A stretch of DNA of 64,000 bases from Formivibrio citricus (GTDB lineage Bacteria; Pseudomonadota; Gammaproteobacteria; Burkholderiales; Chitinibacteraceae), in contig NZ_FOVE01000001.1 in the NCBI RefSeq assembly GCF_900115065.1, positions 223,707 to 287,706 of the forward strand, read 5' to 3'. Positions 36,014 to 45,200 of this stretch are shown piece after piece; position 1 is the first letter of the stretch; each line of letters opens with the position of its first letter. Under the pieces are notes generated by a model. It did no database searches. It was not told the origin of the DNA and saw only the letters and a list, made by a program, of their open reading frames with translations. A program made the position numbers and the translations under genes.

Positions 36014-37066
36014 ATGAGTGCTTTTTATATTGGCCATCGCCGCATCGGGCAGGATGCCCCCCCTTTCGTGATCGCCGAAATGTCCGGCAATCACAACCAG
36101 TCATTGGATCGTGCTCTGGAGATCGTCGATGCCGCAGCCAAGGCTGGTGCGCATGCATTGAAGCTGCAAACCTACACGGCAGATACCATGACGCTGGATC
36201 TGGATGAGCGGGAGTTCCATATCGGCGATCCAGACAGCCTCTGGACCGGTACTTCGCTCTACAAGCTGTATGAAGAGGCGCATACGCCTTGGGAGTGGCA
36301 CAAGCCAATCATGGATCGCGCCAAGAGCTTGGGCATGCTGTGTTTTTCCACACCGTTCGACGATACGGCAGTGGATTTTTTGGAAACACTGGATGTGCCT
36401 TGCTACAAAGTGGCATCTTTTGAAAATACCGATTTGCCCCTGATTCGCACGATTGCCTCCACAGGCAAGCCAATGATCATCTCAACTGGCATGGCGACGG
36501 TAGCCGATCTGGATGAAACGGTACGCACCGCCCGTGCTGCGGGTTGCAAGGATATCGTTCTACTCAAATGCACCAGTACATATCCGGCCACGCCGGAGAA
36601 TACCCATGTGCGCACCATTCCGCATCTGCGTGAACTGTTCGGCTGTGAAGTCGGGCTTTCCGATCATACGATGGGCGTCGGCGCAGCCATCGCTGCCGTA
36701 GCGCTCGGGGCAACCGTGCTGGAGAAACACTTCACGTTGCGCCGCGCCGATGGCGGTGTGGATTCGACTTTTTCGCTGGAGCCGGAAGAAATGGCGACGC
36801 TGGTGACAGAAACCGAACGTGCCTGGCAATCGCTCGGGCAGGTCAGCTATGGCATCACCAAGGCCGAGCAGAAGTCCATGATCTTCCGACGCTCTCTCTA
36901 TGTGGTGCAGGATGTCGCTGCGGGTGAAGTCTTTACCGCTGAAAACGTGCGGGCGATCCGGCCGGGACTGGGCTTGCCGCCCAAAAATCTTGATGTGGTG
37001 CTGGGGCGTACAGCCAGTCGTGATGTCAAGCGCGGCACGGCATTTGACTGGACCTTGCTGGCATGA
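36014..37066 (+). CDS. pseI: Pseudaminic acid synthase PseI
   Basis: PseI condenses the 6-deoxy-diacetamido altrose with phosphoenolpyruvate to pseudaminic acid. It is a NeuB-family enzyme of 350 residues: a TIM barrel (IAEMSGNHNQS, STPFDDTAVDFLE, GLSDHTMG) followed by a C-terminal SAF antifreeze-like domain (about 285-345). The GNHN segment binds substrate and metal in the family. Its stop overlaps the next start as ATGA. Confidence 0.94.
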   Translation: MSAFYIGHRRIGQDAPPFVIAEMSGNHNQSLDRALEIVDAAAKAGAHALKLQTYTADTMTLDLDEREFHIGDPDSLWTGTSLYKLYEEAHTPWEWHKPIMDRAKSLGMLCFSTPFDDTAVDFLETLDVPCYKVASFENTDLPLIRTIASTGKPMIISTGMATVADLDETVRTARAAGCKDIVLLKCTSTYPATPENTHVRTIPHLRELFGCEVGLSDHTMGVGAAIAAVALGATVLEKHFTLRRADGGVDSTFSLEPEEMATLVTETERAWQSLGQVSYGITKAEQKSMIFRRSLYVVQDVAAGEVFTAENVRAIRPGLGLPPKNLDVVLGRTASRDVKRGTAFDWTLLA

Positions 37067-38064
37067 TGCGACGAGCTGCGCTCATCGGTTGCGGCCGTAT
37101 CGGATGCGAGTTCGACAATGATTCTGACAAGATCGGTATCTACACCCATGCAGCGGCTTACCATGCAGCATCCGGCGTCGAACTGTGGGCTGTTGCTGAT
37201 CCCGATGCGGTGAAACGCGATGCCTGTGGCGAGCGCTATGGCATCCCGCTATCGCGGCGTTATGCGGATTCCACCAAACTACTGGCAGAGGAAAAGGTCG
37301 ATATCATTAGCATCGCGGCGCCGGATGCCGTTCATGCCGAGGTCGCCAGACTTGCACTGGCTTCCGCTTCGGCTCGGGCGGTATTGCTTGAAAAGCCGCT
37401 GGCGTTGACGGTTCAGGAGGGACGGGCATTGCTGGCGCTGGCGGAAAAACGCAAGGTGATGCTGGCTGTCAATTATTCACGTCGCTATTGTCCGGCACAT
37501 CGCGCGGTCAGGGATGCAATCCAGGGTGGAAAACTGGGCGCGATTCAAGCGGTTCAGGGCTATTACAGCAAGGGTATTCGCCACAATGGCAGCCATTGGC
37601 TGGATTTACTGCGCTGGTTCTTCGGCCCACTGGTTGAAATTCGCGCCACAGCGAGTGGAGCGGCCAGCCATGAAGGCGACCCGACACCGCATGTGCAAGT
37701 GCGCACTGAAAGCGGGGTGATCGCACAGCTTGCGGGCTTGGATCATCGCGCGTTTTCCTTGTTTGAGATGGATATCGTGGGAGAGTTGGGTCGTATCCGG
37801 TTGGCTGAAAGTGGCCACCGTATTGAGTGGTACCGAGTGGACAATAGCCCGTATTACAGCGGCTATCGTTTGCCGCGTCTTGAGCGGGTTGATGAGTTCG
37901 GCATGCACGATCTGCTTTTACACGCGGTGGAAGATCTGCTTGTGGCGCTGGATCAAGGGACGTTACCCGTCTGTGACGGTGCCGACGGTTTGGCGGCCCT
38001 GTGCGCTGCAGAAGCTGCGGTCAGATCGCTGTCCAGTCGATCCGTACAAAAGGTTGCATCGTGA
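37063..38064 (+). CDS. Gfo/Idh/MocA-family oxidoreductase
   Basis: A 333-residue NAD(P)-dependent sugar dehydrogenase-like protein. The Rossmann start is ALIGCGRIGCEFD; the conserved Lys is in LLEKPLALT and the second-domain His in GSHWLDLLRWF. It is coupled to pseI by ATGA and to the next gene by a GTGATG overlap. It may oxidise or epimerise an extra sugar attached to flagellin; the substrate cannot be read from sequence. Confidence 0.82.
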   Translation: MMRRAALIGCGRIGCEFDNDSDKIGIYTHAAAYHAASGVELWAVADPDAVKRDACGERYGIPLSRRYADSTKLLAEEKVDIISIAAPDAVHAEVARLALASASARAVLLEKPLALTVQEGRALLALAEKRKVMLAVNYSRRYCPAHRAVRDAIQGGKLGAIQAVQGYYSKGIRHNGSHWLDLLRWFFGPLVEIRATASGAASHEGDPTPHVQVRTESGVIAQLAGLDHRAFSLFEMDIVGELGRIRLAESGHRIEWYRVDNSPYYSGYRLPRLERVDEFGMHDLLLHAVEDLLVALDQGTLPVCDGADGLAALCAAEAAVRSLSSRSVQKVAS

Positions 38065-39104
38065 TGCGCGTCGCCGTGGTGGCAGGGGATCCGGGTGGTG
38101 CCAACGCGCTGGTTCCCGTGATTCAACTCTTGCAGCAAACCGGGCATGCCGTTCATCTGCATGCTTATGCGCAGGCAGAAACGCTTTGGCGTGCCAAGGG
38201 GTGGCAGGTTGCAGCTGCAAAGTCGGTTGAACTGGACGGCGTCGATGTCCTGCTGACAGGAACCTCGGTCAACCCGGAAATGTTTGAGCAGACGTGGTGG
38301 GAAAAGGCAGAGCAACAGGGCATCCCGTCACTGGCTTTTATTGATTTCTGGACCAACTATCGAGCGCGTTTTCTGAATGCGGCGCATGAACTGGTGCTAC
38401 CTTCGCAAATCGCCGCGCCGGATGAGTGGGCCAAGCGGGAAATGGTTGCCGATGGCTTGCCGTCAGAGCGCATTGTGGTCACGGGGCAGCCACTGCTGGA
38501 GACCTTGGCGCAACGTGCTCCCTTGTCACCAGATGAACGAATCCGGATGCGCCGGTTATGTGGTGTAGATGAATCCCGATCACTGGCGGTTTTTGTCTCC
38601 CAGCCTTTGTGTGAAATGGACAGGATGCTCGGACGGACTGGCGGTATTGATGAGCGGGCAGTATTGCGAGAGGTCGAAGCTGTCTTGGCTGAGATGAAAC
38701 GCCCAATAGCCTTGCTGGTACGTTTGCACCCCCGCGAGGACGCTGTTGATTTTACCAGTCTGGGCCAGGCTTGGCCGGATACTCGACTGGAAATGGCGCT
38801 GGCACCTCATGATTTACTGCGGGCAGCCGATGTCGTGATAGGGATTCACTCCATGTTGTTACTGGAAGCATGCTATCTGGGATGCAAGGTGTTGAGCTAT
38901 CAGCCCGGTGGGCAAAAAACCGATCCGCTTCCTTCCAACCGTTTTGGCTGGAGCAAGGGTGTTTATCGCCGTGAAGCACTGGTCAATGTGCTGGGAGCGT
39001 TGCTGGACGGGATATCTGTGGTAGAACCGCCTCCTGTGGACGGGCATTCATGTAATCGATTAATTACGCAACTGGAAGAGCTGGTTGCGAGCAAAAAGGA
39101 ATAG
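38064..39104 (+). CDS. GT-B-like protein of a surface-sugar cluster
   Basis: The 346-residue product resembles the GT-B fold of UDP-GlcNAc 2-epimerases and capsule-type transferases: VVAGDPGGANALVPV at the start, LLVRLHPRED in the second half and HSMLLLEACYLGCKVLSYQP near the nucleotide site. It may be a glycosyltransferase or a UDP-sugar hydrolase/epimerase. Either GTG 38061 or ATG 38064 is the start; both overlap the previous stop. A second pair of enzymes with the next aminotransferase is possible. Confidence 0.6.
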   Translation: MRVAVVAGDPGGANALVPVIQLLQQTGHAVHLHAYAQAETLWRAKGWQVAAAKSVELDGVDVLLTGTSVNPEMFEQTWWEKAEQQGIPSLAFIDFWTNYRARFLNAAHELVLPSQIAAPDEWAKREMVADGLPSERIVVTGQPLLETLAQRAPLSPDERIRMRRLCGVDESRSLAVFVSQPLCEMDRMLGRTGGIDERAVLREVEAVLAEMKRPIALLVRLHPREDAVDFTSLGQAWPDTRLEMALAPHDLLRAADVVIGIHSMLLLEACYLGCKVLSYQPGGQKTDPLPSNRFGWSKGVYRREALVNVLGALLDGISVVEPPPVDGHSCNRLITQLEELVASKKE

Positions 39105-39108
39105 ACAG

Positions 39109-40395
39109 ATGAAAAGTGAACTCGCTTTACTGGGCGGAGAACCCGTACGCACCCAACCCTTGCCAGCCTACAATACCCTGGGTGAAGAAGAACGTCGTGC
39201 GGTCAATGGGGTGCTGGATGGTGCGATTCTGTCCAAATTCCTCGGTACTTGGTCGGCAGACTTCTATGGCGGGGAGCGGGTGCAGTTGCTTGAGCGGGCT
39301 TGGGAGAAGCATTTCGACGTTGCACATGCTGTTTCCATGAATTCGGCAACGTCCGGGCTCTATGCTGCAGTCGGTGCTGCAGGCGTCGGGCCGGGCGATG
39401 AAGTGATTGTCTCGCCCTATACCATGAGTGCTTCCGCTGCGGCGGCGGTGGTGTACGGAGGCATCCCGGTATTTGCCGATATTGATCCAGACAGTTACTG
39501 TATTTCCGCTGAAACGATTGCCCCCAAGATCACACCGCGTACCCGCGCCATCATCGTGGTCGATATTTTCGGTCACCCGGCAGACATGGATCCGATCATG
39601 GAACTGGCGCGCCAGCACAACCTGATCGTGATTGAGGATACCGCGCAGGCGCCTGGCGCAAAATACAAAGGCCGTTGGGCTGGTACGCTTGGGCATATCG
39701 GTGTGTTCAGCCTGAATTACCACAAGACTATTCACTGCGGCGAGGGCGGTGTGGCGGTGACCAATGATCCGCGACTTGCCGACCGTATGCGCCTGATCCG
39801 TAACCATGCCGAAACCGTGGTCAAGACCAAGGGCGAGACCGATATCGTCAATATGATCGGTTTCAACTACCGGATGACCGAGATTGAGGCTGCGATTGCG
39901 TTTGAACAACTCAAGAAACTGGATAAATTGGTGGCGCCGCGCCAACGCAATGCCGCTCGTCTGACCGAGCGGCTCTTACGTTTGCCGGGGCTGATCCCGC
40001 CCAAGTCGATGGGAGAAATCGAACACGGCTATTACGTTTATGCCATCCAGTACGATGCTGCGCTGCATGGTGTTTCCCGTTCGCGTTTTGTCGCTGCGTT
40101 GCGAGCAGAAGGCTTGCCGGTTGGCGAGGGATACGTAGAGCCTTTGTATCTGCAGCCGATGTATCAGCAGCGTATCGGCTTTGGGAAAAACGGCTTTCCG
40201 TTTACCTATCCAAGTTATCAGGGAACGCTTGATTACCGTCGCGGTCTGTGCCCGGTAACCGAAACCATGCATTTTGAAAAATTGGTTTATGCCGATTACA
40301 TCCACGCTGGACTGAATGATCAGGATATCGATGACATTGCCACCGCCTTTGAAAAGGTGATAGGGCATATCAAAGAATTGACGGAGGCTTCATGA
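39109..40395 (+). CDS. DegT/DnrJ/EryC1-family aminotransferase
   Basis: A 428-residue PLP sugar aminotransferase, distinct from PseC. The PLP lysine is Lys206 in NYHKTIHCGEGGV, and MNSATSGLYAAVGA and EDTAQAPGA complete the site. It probably makes a second amino sugar, or acts on the product of the neighbouring oxidoreductase. The start at 39109 is the first ATG after the previous gene; a reading from 39085 overlaps it and lacks support. The GNAT gene follows with an ATGA overlap. Confidence 0.85.
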   Translation: MKSELALLGGEPVRTQPLPAYNTLGEEERRAVNGVLDGAILSKFLGTWSADFYGGERVQLLERAWEKHFDVAHAVSMNSATSGLYAAVGAAGVGPGDEVIVSPYTMSASAAAAVVYGGIPVFADIDPDSYCISAETIAPKITPRTRAIIVVDIFGHPADMDPIMELARQHNLIVIEDTAQAPGAKYKGRWAGTLGHIGVFSLNYHKTIHCGEGGVAVTNDPRLADRMRLIRNHAETVVKTKGETDIVNMIGFNYRMTEIEAAIAFEQLKKLDKLVAPRQRNAARLTERLLRLPGLIPPKSMGEIEHGYYVYAIQYDAALHGVSRSRFVAALRAEGLPVGEGYVEPLYLQPMYQQRIGFGKNGFPFTYPSYQGTLDYRRGLCPVTETMHFEKLVYADYIHAGLNDQDIDDIATAFEKVIGHIKELTEAS

Positions 40396-40940
40396 GCGCA
40401 GCGCAAACTTTTCTAGCAGCCGATCGCCTCTATCTGCGACCGCTGGAGTCAGAGGATGCCGATGGCCCTTATCCTTCCTGGCTGAATGACCAAGAAATTT
40501 GTTCGGGCAATTCCCATCATGTGCTGCCGTATAGCCGTGATGCGGCGCGCGATTATATCCGTAGTCTTGTTGCTCATCGGGACCAGTTGACGCTTGCCAT
40601 TGTGCTGCGCGAAGGGCAGCAGCATGTGGGCAATATCGCACTGCAGAAATGGGATCGCTTGGGGCGATCGGCTGAATTTGCCATCCTGCTCGGAGAGCGC
40701 AGTTGCTGGGGCACCGGAATTGGCTTTGAAGCTGCAAAGCTGGTGCTGACGCATGGCTTTACCGCGATGAACCTGCACCGTATCCATTGCGGCACCTTTG
40801 CAGACAACGCCGGCATGATTGCGCTGGCTAAAAAACTGGGAATGAGCGAAGAAGGCCGCCGTCGCGAGGCTGTCTTCAAGGATGGTCAGTTCGTCGATGT
40901 GGTCGAATTCGGCTTACTCAAGAACGAATACAAACAATAA
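40392..40940 (+). CDS. GNAT-family N-acetyltransferase (possible PseH)
   Basis: A 182-residue RimJ/RimL-type GNAT acetyltransferase: RLYLRPLESEDADG at the start, SAEFAILLGERSCWGTGIG for acetyl-CoA binding and NLHRIHCGTFADNAGM after it. It is the only acetyltransferase in the island, so it may supply the PseH step (N-acetylation of the 4-amino sugar) although its place is not next to pseG. It overlaps the aminotransferase stop (ATGA). Confidence 0.78.
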   Translation: MSAAQTFLAADRLYLRPLESEDADGPYPSWLNDQEICSGNSHHVLPYSRDAARDYIRSLVAHRDQLTLAIVLREGQQHVGNIALQKWDRLGRSAEFAILLGERSCWGTGIGFEAAKLVLTHGFTAMNLHRIHCGTFADNAGMIALAKKLGMSEEGRRREAVFKDGQFVDVVEFGLLKNEYKQ

Positions 40941-40949
40941 GGGGGAGCG

Positions 40950-42206
40950 ATGAGCGAAGAACTCAAGGGTCTCATCGACTGGAAGACCGATGCCTGGAAA
41001 AATCCGGACATGGTGGCATGGTATGCCAACCGCATGTTCGAAAATACCGGCACTAACCAGTTGAAGCACCAATTGGAAATGGCATTGATCGCCCGTTATG
41101 CCACGGGGCCGACCGTGCTGGATGTCGGCATCGGAACTGGGCGCGGTTCGCTGCCCTTGGCTCGACGGGGTATGCAGGTCACGGGGGTGGATAGCTCGCA
41201 GGCCATGCTCGACGAAACGCGTCGCCAAGCGGGTGAGACACCCATCACTCTGACGACGGGCGATGTCGCCAATCTGCCTGTTCCGGATGCGAGCTTTGAT
41301 TTCGTGCTTTCGCTCAACGTGGTGGTGCATTTTCCGCACTGGGACAAAATCCTCGATGAGTGGCAGCGTGTGGTCAAACCCGGCGGCCGCCTGATGTTCG
41401 ATATCCACTCGCTTGATCATCTTGAAGCGGTCTACGGCGCGGGCGAACCGGCCGAAAAGATTGCCCGCGCAGGCGAAGCGGAAGGCCAATACGGCAGCTA
41501 CATGTCGATGGCGCGTGCGCGCGACATTCTTGCCTGGGCCGATACGCACGGTTTCTCCGTGGTCGACATCGTTCCGGTCGGCGGCTTCGTGGTCTCGACC
41601 GCCAATCATTGGTTGGCCGATCTGGAGCGCAAGCACTGGTGGAATCGCCTCCTGGGCTGGATGACGACGGACCAGAAACTGTTCGATTTTGCGCTCTGGC
41701 TGGAGCAGGAAATCGTCTGGCGGCTGACGACGGCGGCTACGGGCCGCTTCATGGTGATTCTGGATGCGACGCCCGATCCTGAGCGCAACGCCGCATGGCT
41801 GGCCGGTCAGGAATTGCGCAACCGTGCACTGGCTGAAGGGCAGGTTGAGCGGGCATTGGGTGTGTCTCCGCAGAAGATCAGTCAGGGTATTCGCATGCAG
41901 GCACGTCACCCGCGTTGTGCCTACCTTTTGTACCAGTTGCTGGCCGGTATCGGTGCGCATGCACCGGAGCAATCCTTCGACGATTGGCTGCCAGATGAAA
42001 TTCGCCGGATGTTCGCCGACTGGCGGTTGCAGGAACAGATCGATCAATACTCCTTGGCATTGGCGAGCCAGTGGCGCGAAGCCGACGGGTTCGACAACCG
42101 CTTTGCGCTGAAAGGCGTGCCGATTGGCCCCGGACTGGATTATCCGCTGATGCGCGATATCCTCACTGATTACCTTGGCATTTTCAACAAAGGGGAGTCT
42201 GCATGA
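40950..42206 (+). CDS. Class I SAM-dependent methyltransferase
   Basis: A 418-residue protein. The N-terminal ~220 residues form a class I methyltransferase with SAM motif I VLDVGIGTGRGS (about 56-67), the acidic VTGVDSSQAML and VVKPGGRLMFDIHS. The remaining ~190 residues are unassigned and rich in Trp and Arg. AGGGGGAG lies before ATG. It overlaps the next, very large gene by ATGA and probably methylates a sugar or glycan made by the island. Confidence 0.82.
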   Translation: MSEELKGLIDWKTDAWKNPDMVAWYANRMFENTGTNQLKHQLEMALIARYATGPTVLDVGIGTGRGSLPLARRGMQVTGVDSSQAMLDETRRQAGETPITLTTGDVANLPVPDASFDFVLSLNVVVHFPHWDKILDEWQRVVKPGGRLMFDIHSLDHLEAVYGAGEPAEKIARAGEAEGQYGSYMSMARARDILAWADTHGFSVVDIVPVGGFVVSTANHWLADLERKHWWNRLLGWMTTDQKLFDFALWLEQEIVWRLTTAATGRFMVILDATPDPERNAAWLAGQELRNRALAEGQVERALGVSPQKISQGIRMQARHPRCAYLLYQLLAGIGAHAPEQSFDDWLPDEIRRMFADWRLQEQIDQYSLALASQWREADGFDNRFALKGVPIGPGLDYPLMRDILTDYLGIFNKGESA

Positions 42207-45200
42207 AGCAGAGTGCCATCGTTTCCTTCTTGTGGCCGCGTTTCCAGCGCGCCCTCACGGCCTTTTGTCTGCGTGAACCCGGAGCGGTCATTCTGACGCC
42301 GGCAGGCCACTGCGATCCGAATTTCCTGGCGCAGATCGAACAACTCGGCGGCAAGGTCGTGGCGCTGGAATCCCTGCTCGGGCAGGAGGCACACGAATCG
42401 GCCCACCGGGAAGTCAACACGGCGCTGACCGACCTGGATCATTACTTCGAATCGGCTGGCTGGAAAGAAAAAGCCGGTGTGCTGGATGCCGATGATGCCC
42501 AGTTGGCTGCGGTGCTCAAGGGGCGGGCGCATGCCGAAGTACCGGGTCTGGCCCATATCGTCGAAATGCTGTCTGTCGCCGCCGAGCAATACGATATACG
42601 GCTCGTGGTCTTGAGCGAGGATGTGACCGTGCAGGGCAAGACCGCCGCGATTTGTGCCCGGCGCAATCAAGTTCCCTCGTTGCAGGTCATGCATGGTGTT
42701 GCATTGGCCAAACCCTTTACCGTGCATGGCGCACTGTTCGCCGATTATGTCGCGGTGTACGGCCAGCGCGGGCTGGAAAGCTATCTGGATGTCGATGTCG
42801 ATCCCAAGCGCTGCTTCCTGACCGGCAACCCGGCTTGGGACCACTATCCCGCGTGGATGTCAGATCGGCCCGCCTGTCGCAGCCGGCTCGACCAGCGTTA
42901 CAAGTTGCAGAAAGATGCGCCAATCGTGGTGTTCGCCACGACGTGGGCACATTACCTGACGGCAACGGCCGATCCGAAGGTCTTCGAGCGCACGCTGACT
43001 CAGTTCTTTGAAGCCGTGGCCGAACTGCAGCGATCCGGGCTTAAGGCCAATTTCGTGGTCAAGGGGCGCGGCGCGGATGCCAATTACGATGAGGTGGCGC
43101 AGGCTGCCGGGTTGGAGGAAGGTGATTATCTCTATGCCACTGCCGATACCGAGGATTGGGTTTGCGGCTCCGATATCGTAATCGGTGCAGATTCCAATAT
43201 CGAAGTCGAATCGATGATGGCGGGCACCCCGACTATCAACTTGATGAACTGGTTCGGCTTGCGTCTTGGCCCCAGCTTCGATGCCCAGTCCGGTGTGATC
43301 GAGGTTGAAGGGCGCCAGCTTGCCCAGGCAATTGCCCGGTTGCTGACCGATCCCGACCATGCTGCCGAACAGCGTCAGCAATTGCTGGCCGCCGCGCCGC
43401 GCTACAATCTTGGCGTGGACGGCAAGGCATCCGAGCGCGTGGGCGAGCTGATGCAGCGCCTGATGCGCCCGATCCAGGAAAAGAAATACCTCTGGCAGCA
43501 ATTCCTCGATGTCGAGGACATGGATGCCAGCGGCTATCACGACGTTGCCAAATCGCATCTCGTGGACATGATTACCTGCGAACCGAAAATCGCGCTCGAT
43601 ATCGGCTGTGCGGCGGGCGGCACGGGTGCGCTGGTCAAACAGCGTTTTGCCGGTTGCCAGGTCTGGGGCTTTGAATTGAACCGGGCTGCAGCGCGCATGG
43701 CTGCCAACCGGCTCGACCGGGTACTGGTCGGCAAGTTCGAGGATTTCGATCTCGAACTCGAAGGCATCGCCAAGGGCAGCGTCGACGTGGTGATTCTCGC
43801 TGACGTATTGGAGCACATGTACAACCCTTGGCAGGTCATGACCCGGCTGCGCCCGTATCTCTCGCCCAAGGCGCAAGTGATCGTCAGCATCCCGAACGTG
43901 CGCAACCTGGCGCTGATGGAAGACTTGGCGCGTGGCAATTGGCGCTACGATTCATGGGGCTTGCTCGACATTACCCACATCCGCTTTTTTACCTATGCCG
44001 AAATGGTGCGTTTCTTCCAGGAAACCGGCTATCGCGTGGCGCACAACGTGTGGGGTATCGACGACCGCCTGCGCGATCTTTACCACCAGTACAAGGACGT
44101 TTGCCCGGCCACGATCGATACCGGCAAGATGGTGCTCAAGGATGTCAGCATCGACGAACTGGGCGAGCTGTGCAGCCTGCAGTTCTGGATGGTGGCCGAG
44201 CCCGCGGACGAGCAGGCACAGGCGCCTGTGCATGACAGCAAGCAGCGCGCCTACGCCCGCTACCTGCAGGATCACTCGCTGAGCCCGGTCGAGGCCAACC
44301 AGTTCGAACTGCGCATGGCGCAGTGGCCGCATCATCCCCGCTACCACTTCGCAATCATGGCCCACAATCTGCCCGGCGAAGCGCTGCTGCAAACCATCCG
44401 CTCGTTCTCGGAGCAGTACTACTACAACGTGCGCTTGACGGTGCTATCCGATCAGCCTGCTCCGGCCGGTTTGGCAGAAGGGCAACTGGAATGGTGGCAA
44501 ACGAGGGGTGAACTTTTCGCGGAGATCAACAGTGTCTTTGCCGAAACCGATGCCGACTGGTGCGGCGTGGTGTCGGCTGGGGATCAGGTTGCGCGGCATG
44601 CCTTGTTGTTCGTGAGCGAGGCGCTGCACACCCATCCCGACTGGCAGGCCGTCTACGGCGACGAAGACGCGCTGGATGCCTACGGCAATGCCGGCAATGC
44701 CCTGTTCAAGCCGGATTTCAGCATCGATTATCTGCGCAGCCTGCCATATGCGGGCAGTTTCGTGCTCTTCAAGTGCGCCGCTCAGGCACCGGGCAGTTTC
44801 GATGCCACTTATCCCGGCAACGAAATCTACGACCGCATGCTGAGGGTGTACGAACAGGGCGGCGCCAAGGCCATCGGCCATGTGGCGGAAGTGTTGTTCC
44901 ATCGCGCACACCTGCAACGTTACGACGATTTGCCGACCCAGTTGCTGGTGGATAGCGGCATGGCTGCGGTCAGGGCCCATCTGGCGCGCAGTCAGGTCAA
45001 GGCGCAAGTCGAATCCGGCCTGCTGCCGGGCAGCTACCGGGTGAAATATGCGCTGGATAGCCGGCCGCTGGTTTCGATCCTGATCCCGACCCGCGAGAAG
45101 CCGGGACAGTTGCAGCGCTGTCTGGAAGGCATTCTGGACGGTACCGATTACGGCAACTATGAAGTGTTGATCGTCGATCACCAGAGCCAGACGCCGCAAG

